This document shows, piece after piece, positions 16,566-20,787 of a stretch of 20,787 nt of DNA. The stretch spans positions 10,929 to 31,715 of the forward strand of contig JAUNPT010000004.1 of assembly GCA_030536565.1 (NCBI GenBank). The letters are read 5' to 3'. A model generated the notes under the pieces. That model worked only from the letters and a program-made list of their open reading frames with translations, was not told the DNA's origin and made no database searches. Position 1 is the first letter of the stretch; the number at the start of each line of letters is the position of its first letter. Origin of the DNA: Eubacteriales bacterium. Lineage in GTDB: Bacteria > Bacillota > Clostridia > Lachnospirales > Lachnospiraceae. The position numbers and the translations under genes were made by a program.

Positions 16566-17315
16566 CTAATTTATAGACATTCCGCCATCTACAGATATTA
16601 CCTGCCCGGTTATATATGCGCCTCCATCAGATGCTAAAAATCCTGCTGTCTTTGCAATATCCTGTGGCTGTCCCATTCTGTTTAACGGAATTGTATTCAC
16701 AATCTTTTCTTTTACTGCTTCTGACAATACCTCTGTCATATCTGTCCCGACATATCCCGGTGCTATGGCATTTACTGTTATTCCTCTTGAGGCCAGCTCC
16801 TTTGCTGCTGATTTTGTAATTCCTATTACTCCGGCCTTAGTTGCTGAGTAATTAACCTGCCCTGCATTTCCCATAATACCAACAATTGAAGACATATTAA
16901 TAATTCTTCCGCTTCTTTGCTTAAGCATCTGTCTTGTAACCTGTCTTATACAGTTAAATGTACCCTTAAGGTTCACATTTACTACTGCATCAAAATCTTC
17001 ACTGGACATCTTCATAAGCAATCCATCTTTTGTAATTCCCGCATTATTAACTAAAATGTCGATTTTATTATACTTTTGCACTACATCTGACATCATCTGT
17101 CCAACCGCCTCAAAATCAGCAACATCACACTGATAGATACAGCCGTTAGAACCTGCTTCCTTAATTTCTGAAAGCACTTTTTCTGCCTTTTCTTTACTTC
17201 CGCTGTAATTGACAATTACAGTCGCTCCCATACTGGCAAACTGAAGTGCTATCGCCTTTCCGATTCCCCTGGAAGCCCCTGTTACTAAAGCGACCTTTCC
17301 TTCCAACTCTTTCAT
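16566..17315 (-). CDS. fabG: 3-oxoacyl-ACP reductase FabG
   Basis: FabG reduces beta-ketoacyl-ACP to beta-hydroxyacyl-ACP with NADPH. The 249-residue short-chain dehydrogenase has TGASRGIG (12-19) for cofactor binding, NNAG (90-93) and the catalytic set S143, Y156 and K160 in YSATKAG. The C-terminus ISVDGGMSIN is typical. The gene starts 2 bp after the fabD stop, with GAGGG in the end of fabD, so translation is probably coupled. Confidence 0.96.
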   Translation of the reverse strand: MKELEGKVALVTGASRGIGKAIALQFASMGATVIVNYSGSKEKAEKVLSEIKEAGSNGCIYQCDVADFEAVGQMMSDVVQKYNKIDILVNNAGITKDGLLMKMSSEDFDAVVNVNLKGTFNCIRQVTRQMLKQRSGRIINMSSIVGIMGNAGQVNYSATKAGVIGITKSAAKELASRGITVNAIAPGYVGTDMTEVLSEAVKEKIVNTIPLNRMGQPQDIAKTAGFLASDGGAYITGQVISVDGGMSIN

Positions 17316-17317
17316 AT

Positions 17318-18277
17318 CTATTTCCCTCTTTCTGCAGCATAGCTTATTGCATCTTCCATTTTTTCAATGTTAACTGTAGTTATCTCACCAGCTGTCTCCA
17401 TATCCTTTGCAATCTTTTTCACAAAGCCCGTCAATGTTTTTCCCGGCCCAATTTCAACAAATTCTGTTACCCCGTCAGCAATTAACCTTCTTACAGACTG
17501 CTCAAATCTTACAGAGCTGTACACCTGTTCTGCAAGCAGCTTCTTAATCTGCTCCATACTGGTACTTTCGTTGACATAATCCGCATTGACATTTGCGACA
17601 TAAGGAATCTCTGGAGTATTTAACACAACCTTTTCTAGCTCCTCAGCAAGCTTACTGCCTGCCCCCAAAAGCATCGGAGAGTGGAACGGGCCGCTGACAT
17701 TCAGCTCTATGACACGCTTTGCGCCTGCCTCCTTTAAGCTTTCCATTGCATTTATAACTGCTTTTTTCTCTCCTGATATTACAATCTGTCCCGGACAGTT
17801 ATAATTAGCAACTGCTATTTCTTTTTCACTGCCAAGCTTCTCTAAAACGCTTTCTATCTTATCCGCAGTCATTCCAAGCACTGCTGCCATTGTACCAATT
17901 CCTGCCATGACCTCATGCTCCATAAACATTCCTCTCTTACGTACAACATGGCAGCCATCTTTAAGAGAAATTACCTTAGACGCCGTCAAGGCTGCATATT
18001 CACCCAATGACAATCCAATATGTACGTCCGCATTTAGATTCTTATCAAGAAGGTACTGATACATTGCCATTTCGGTAGTATACAATGCAATCTGGGTATA
18101 TTCTGTAATGTTTATATTTTCGTTTTCCTCAAAGCACAGCCCTGCGATATCCAAACCTGTAACCTGCGACGATATCTCATACACTCTGCGGCTGTTTTCC
18201 AAAGCTTCATAGAAATCCCTGCCCATTCCAATGTACTGTGCTCCCTGCCCAGGGAACATATATGCTGTCTTACTCAT
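17318..18277 (-). CDS. fabD: Malonyl-CoA:ACP transacylase FabD
   Basis: FabD transfers malonyl from CoA to ACP. The 319 residues include FPGQGAQ with Q11, the nucleophile S90 in GLSLGEYAAL, R115 in RKRGMFM and H199 in GPFHSPML, the full acyltransferase set. The residue before the nucleophile is Leu, where many FabD proteins have His (GHSLGE). GGAG is 9 nt upstream of the ATG. It is separated from fabK by 60 bp, the longest gap in the fab operon, with no clear terminator or promoter in it. Confidence 0.95.
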   Translation of the reverse strand: MSKTAYMFPGQGAQYIGMGRDFYEALENSRRVYEISSQVTGLDIAGLCFEENENINITEYTQIALYTTEMAMYQYLLDKNLNADVHIGLSLGEYAALTASKVISLKDGCHVVRKRGMFMEHEVMAGIGTMAAVLGMTADKIESVLEKLGSEKEIAVANYNCPGQIVISGEKKAVINAMESLKEAGAKRVIELNVSGPFHSPMLLGAGSKLAEELEKVVLNTPEIPYVANVNADYVNESTSMEQIKKLLAEQVYSSVRFEQSVRRLIADGVTEFVEIGPGKTLTGFVKKIAKDMETAGEITTVNIEKMEDAISYAAERGK

Positions 18278-18337
18278 GCCCTAAATCTCCATTTCTCTTT
18301 ACTTGAAAAATTTCTGTAAATCTATTCTATTTAAGCT

Positions 18338-19279
18338 TTAATTACAGATTCCTGCTCTGCTTTTATATACATCTGCAGTCTCTTTTATAAGCTCCTCAAT
18401 AATTTCCTCACAGGTCTGTTCTTTTGATATCATACCTGCTATCTGTCCTGCCATAACTGTTCCCATGCGGACATCTCCTTCAACAACAGCTCTCCTTAAC
18501 GCTCCTAATGTAAGGTGCTCAAGCTCCTCAAATGATACGCCATTCTTTTCCATCTCAAGGTATTCTCTCGTCATCTGGTTTCTTAAGGAACGGATTGGGT
18601 GACCATTCTTACGTCCGGTTACTACTGAATCAATATCCTTTGCCGCGATAATTCTGTCCTTATATTCCTGACTTACTGTACATTCCTTTGCCACAACAAA
18701 TCTTGTTCCTATCTGAACCGCCTGTGCGCCAAGCATGAATGCTGCCGCCATTCCTCTGCCATCGCCTATTCCTCCGGCAGCTATAACCGGGATATCTACT
18801 GCATTTACAACCTGTGGAACAAGTGTCATTGTCGAAGCCTCTCCAATATGTCCGCCTGATTCCATTCCTTCTGCAACTACTGCATCAGCTCCTGCCCTCT
18901 GCATCATCTTTGCAAGTGCAACCGATGCTACTACAGGAATTACCTTTACATTGGCAGCCTTCCAGCCTTCCATGTATTTTGCAGGATTTCCAGCTCCTGT
19001 TGTAACTACGGGAACCTTTTCTTCAATAATAACCTGTGCTACTTCATCTGCATGCTCGCTTAAAAGCATTACATTAACGCCAACTGGATTATCCGTAATC
19101 TGTCTTGCCTCAATAATCTGGGAGCGCACCCACTCCGCCGGTGCATTAGCTGCACCAATTAGCCCTAAACCGCCTGCCTTTGAGACATGGGCAGCAAGCT
19201 GTGCATTCGCAACCCATGCCATGCCGCCCTGAATAACTGGATATTTAATTCCGAGTAATTCTGTAATCTGGGTTTTCAT
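18338..19279 (-). CDS. fabK: Enoyl-ACP reductase II FabK (FMN-dependent)
   Basis: FabK reduces enoyl-ACP using FMN and NAD(P)H; it replaces FabI and is not sensitive to triclosan in characterised species. The 313-residue TIM-barrel protein resembles 2-nitropropane-dioxygenase family enzymes: IQGGMAWVANAQLAA (16-30), AEGMESGGHIGE with H144, AAGGIGDGRGMAAAFMLGA (167-185), and IGTRFVVAKEC. Its ATG shares one base with the acpP stop (TAATG), which suggests translational coupling. The AAAGGAG is inside acpP, about 10 nt upstream. No fabI is visible here, so FabK is likely the operon's only enoyl reductase. Confidence 0.95.
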   Translation of the reverse strand: MKTQITELLGIKYPVIQGGMAWVANAQLAAHVSKAGGLGLIGAANAPAEWVRSQIIEARQITDNPVGVNVMLLSEHADEVAQVIIEEKVPVVTTGAGNPAKYMEGWKAANVKVIPVVASVALAKMMQRAGADAVVAEGMESGGHIGEASTMTLVPQVVNAVDIPVIAAGGIGDGRGMAAAFMLGAQAVQIGTRFVVAKECTVSQEYKDRIIAAKDIDSVVTGRKNGHPIRSLRNQMTREYLEMEKNGVSFEELEHLTLGALRRAVVEGDVRMGTVMAGQIAGMISKEQTCEEIIEELIKETADVYKSRAGICN

Positions 19280-19512
19280 TAAGCCTCAACTCCTTTTGCG
19301 CTTAAGTAGTCCATTACTGACTGTACTGTTGTAAGGCTTTCTAATTCCTCTGACGGAATTTCAACACCATATTCATCTTCAAGTGACATAATAAGCTCAA
19401 ATAAATCAAGTGAATCTGCATTTAAATCTTCCTTAAAATTAGATTCCGGTTTTACCATACTCTCATCAATTCCTAACTGACCTGCGATTAATTCTTTCAT
19501 CTTTTCAAACAT
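19279..19512 (-). CDS. acpP: Acyl carrier protein
   Basis: ACP carries growing acyl chains on a 4'-phosphopantetheine arm. The 77 residues are acidic and helical, with the attachment serine S34 in the DSLDL motif. AAAGGAG is about 9 nt upstream of the ATG. The gene follows fabH by 43 bp and overlaps the fabK start by one base. The fab-operon context indicates the fatty-acid ACP rather than one dedicated to a secondary product. Confidence 0.96.
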   Translation of the reverse strand: MFEKMKELIAGQLGIDESMVKPESNFKEDLNADSLDLFELIMSLEDEYGVEIPSEELESLTTVQSVMDYLSAKGVEA

Positions 19513-19555
19513 TTTTCATTTCTCCTTTAATTCTGATTTTTAATAATTTACTGTT

Positions 19556-20524
19556 TTACAGTCTTACCAGCAGGCTGCCCCAGCTTAGGCCTGCCCCAAA
19601 TCCGGACAGCACCAGCAGGTCTCCGGATTTTATTCTATGTTCACGATTCAGCTCAGCTAGCAGAATCGGTATGCTGGCAGCAGACGTGTTTCCGTATTTA
19701 TCCATGTTATGCGGAAACTTTTCAATATCCAGCTTCAGTCTTTTAGCAACACTCTCTATAATTCTTAAATTAGCCTGATGAAGTATGTAGCAGTCAATAT
19801 CATCAGCTGTCAGATTGTTTCTTTTAAGAACCGTCTGAATGCTTTCCGGAACCTTCTTTACCGCGAACTTAAATACTTCCTGACCATTCATGTTAACCGG
19901 CGTATCTTTTCCGCATGTAAGAACCAGCCCCCTGCTTCCATCACTGTGAATATCCGCATCAATAATTCCAGAAGCATTTGCTTTACCCGAATTACATTCC
20001 TGACCTTTATCATGCTGGCAGTTTCCATCAAGTACGACAGCCCCTGCGCCATCTCCAAATAACACGCAGACACTTCTGTCACTCCAGTCCAGCTGCCCTG
20101 ACATAATCTCTGTTCCAATCACAAGTGCTTTTTTTACACCTCCTGCTTTTATCATGGCATCCGCAATGTTTAATGCCACAATAAATCCAGAACACGCAAC
20201 TGATACGTCAAAACATGCTGCCCCATCTGCACCAATCTCTTTTTGAATCAATGAAGCTGTATTAGGGAATGCATATTCCGCACTGGACGTCGCAGCAATA
20301 ATCAGGTCAATGTCTTCTGCCGCAGTTTTTGACTGCAGTAAAGCTTCTTTAGCTGCCTCTGCTCCCATAGAATATGTTGTTTCTTCCTTTGCAATCCTTC
20401 GGTTTTCAATACCAGTTCTTGTTTTAATCCACTCATCACTTGTATCAACCATTCGGGACAGCTCATCGTTAGTCAGGATTTTTTCTGGAAGACAGCTTCC
20501 TGTTCCTATTATCCTTGTTCTCAT
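19556..20524 (-). CDS. fabH: Beta-ketoacyl-ACP synthase III FabH
   Basis: FabH starts fatty-acid chains by condensing an acyl-CoA with malonyl-ACP. The 322 residues have the catalytic triad C111 (DVSVACSGF), H249 (LHQANLR) and N279 (GNTSAAS), and the C-terminal SGFGAGLSWG. A start six codons upstream (20542) is possible, but ATG 20524 gives the normal FabH N-terminus (RIIGTGSCLPEK) with AAAGG about 10 nt away, so I prefer it. Compared with E. coli FabH there is an extra polar loop of roughly 13 residues (about 167-184) before GIIDADIHSDGS. It is the first gene after the fab promoter and its palindromic operator. Confidence 0.95.
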   Translation of the reverse strand: MRTRIIGTGSCLPEKILTNDELSRMVDTSDEWIKTRTGIENRRIAKEETTYSMGAEAAKEALLQSKTAAEDIDLIIAATSSAEYAFPNTASLIQKEIGADGAACFDVSVACSGFIVALNIADAMIKAGGVKKALVIGTEIMSGQLDWSDRSVCVLFGDGAGAVVLDGNCQHDKGQECNSGKANASGIIDADIHSDGSRGLVLTCGKDTPVNMNGQEVFKFAVKKVPESIQTVLKRNNLTADDIDCYILHQANLRIIESVAKRLKLDIEKFPHNMDKYGNTSAASIPILLAELNREHRIKSGDLLVLSGFGAGLSWGSLLVRL

Positions 20525-20596
20525 ATTATATTTGCCTTTCATTGCTGCCTGATTCCCACAAGATTTTTCACAGCATTTTTGTTTGTTTATCTTATT

Positions 20597-20611
20597 GTTT
20601 GATATTCAAAC
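20597..20611. promoter_or_regulatory. FabT-like (MarR family) operator at the fab operon
   Basis: GTTTGATATTCAAAC is a perfect palindrome except for its central base. Pairing continues outward to 20593/20615 after one mismatch. It fits the TTTGA-N3-TCAAA pattern I recall for FabT, the MarR-type repressor of fab genes in streptococci. It begins about 9 bp downstream of the -10, over the predicted transcription start, so binding would block initiation. It does not resemble the FapR box. Confidence 0.65.
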
Positions 20612-20619
20612 TATATATA

Positions 20620-20648
20620 GTTATATATGCTTATGGAATATTTGTCAA
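20620..20648 (-). promoter_or_regulatory. Promoter of the fab operon
   Basis: On the minus strand a perfect TTGACA (20643-20648) lies 17 bp from TATAAC (20620-20625, 5/6). Predicted start near 20613 gives a leader of about 90 nt to fabH ATG 20524. The strength of the boxes fits a housekeeping operon held in check by the adjacent operator. Confidence 0.75.
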
Positions 20649-20665
20649 GAATTATTTTGATTATA

Positions 20666-20683
20666 AAAGTATTTTATTACTTT
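20666..20683. terminator. Weak hairpin after the SH3-like gene
   Basis: AAAGTA and TACTTT form a 6-bp stem with a 6-base loop immediately after the stop of the edge gene. It is A/T-rich with almost no G-C pairs, so it is at best a weak terminator before the fab promoter. Confidence 0.2.
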
Positions 20684-20685
20684 CC

Positions 20686-20787
20686 CTACTCTGTAAGATA
20701 ACTGGTTATGGCATATACTGTCTGTCCATTGTAAACAAGACGGGTCCAGCCCATATCCCCAATACCTGTCCTTTCTGCATACTCTCC
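20686..20787 (-). CDS. C-terminal end of an SH3-like domain protein (5' part outside window)
   Basis: Thirty-three codons and a TAG stop are open from the window edge. The encoded end reads GWTRLVYNGQTVYAITSYLTE, the pattern of the last strands of a bacterial SH3 (SH3b) domain as found at the end of many clostridial cell-surface or lipoprotein-type proteins. Such domains bind peptidoglycan or simply act as modules. The rest of the protein is not in the window, so its role cannot be given. It points toward the fab operon but is followed by that operon's own promoter. Confidence 0.6.
   Translation of the reverse strand, partial: GEYAERTGIGDMGWTRLVYNGQTVYAITSYLTE

Noticed and set aside
18735..19232. 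A 165-codon plus-strand frame antisense to fabK
   Set aside because: FabK motifs on the minus strand are intact; the antisense translation is low-complexity Ala/Thr/Ser/Pro shadow.
19550..19562. ACTGT/ACAGT hairpin at the end of fabH
   Set aside because: Five pairs with a three-base loop and no U tract; it lies inside the operon and is likely chance.
20525..20542. The longer FabH N-terminus starting at 20542
   Set aside because: It adds six residues not typical of FabH, and the better-placed ribosome binding site serves ATG 20524.

Overview
The window looks like chromosome from an anaerobic, low-GC Firmicute, most likely a Lachnospiraceae member or close relative. The reasons are A/T-rich intergenic DNA, strong GGAGG-type ribosome binding sites, a streptococcal/clostridial-style type II fatty-acid operon using FabK, a fused AccD-AccA protein, an AGCS symporter, a DUF1846 protein and QueH. 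I place the taxon from gene types and order only; no search was run. I saw no rRNA, tRNA, insertion sequence, phage gene or CRISPR array.

Left part (1-3743): everything is on the minus strand. It holds the truncated 5' part of a small membrane-anchored protein with a LiaF-like C-terminus (1-471), queH for queuosine synthesis (577-1200), and an aminotransferase pair: hisC (1252-2313) behind an AspB-type aminotransferase (2333-3520). A divergent promoter region follows. Plus strand (3744-6663): an AGCS sodium:alanine/glycine symporter, then a DUF1846 (UPF0371) protein. A long hairpin at 6675-6721 separates this pair from the convergent operon.

Middle (6726-11240): a three-gene minus-strand operon encodes two complete isopropylmalate-isomerase-type hydro-lyases. 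One is a single chain with the small swivel domain ahead of the catalytic domain (8495-10267). The other is an ordinary LeuD plus LeuC pair (7983-8474, 6726-7967). A LysR-type regulator is divergent from it (10395-11240), and back-to-back promoters with an AT-rich inverted repeat lie between. This is the most unusual part of the window.

Right part (11227-20524): a nearly complete type II fatty-acid operon on the minus strand. In transcription order it is fabH, acpP, fabK, fabD, fabG, fabF, accB, fabZ, accC and fused accDA. AccB/AccC/AccDA make malonyl-CoA, FabD loads it onto ACP, FabH starts chains, FabF elongates, and FabG, FabZ and FabK complete each cycle. A consensus-like promoter (20620-20648) sits just upstream of a perfect 15-bp palindrome (20597-20611) of the FabT/MarR type, placed to block initiation. 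No fabT gene is visible. The operon's last gene overlaps the convergent LysR gene by 14 bp with no terminator between them. The far right edge (20686-20787) holds the C-terminal end of an SH3-like domain protein.

I found no clearly new defence or mobile system. The best leads are the duplicated, reversed-order isomerase operon and the FabT-like operator.
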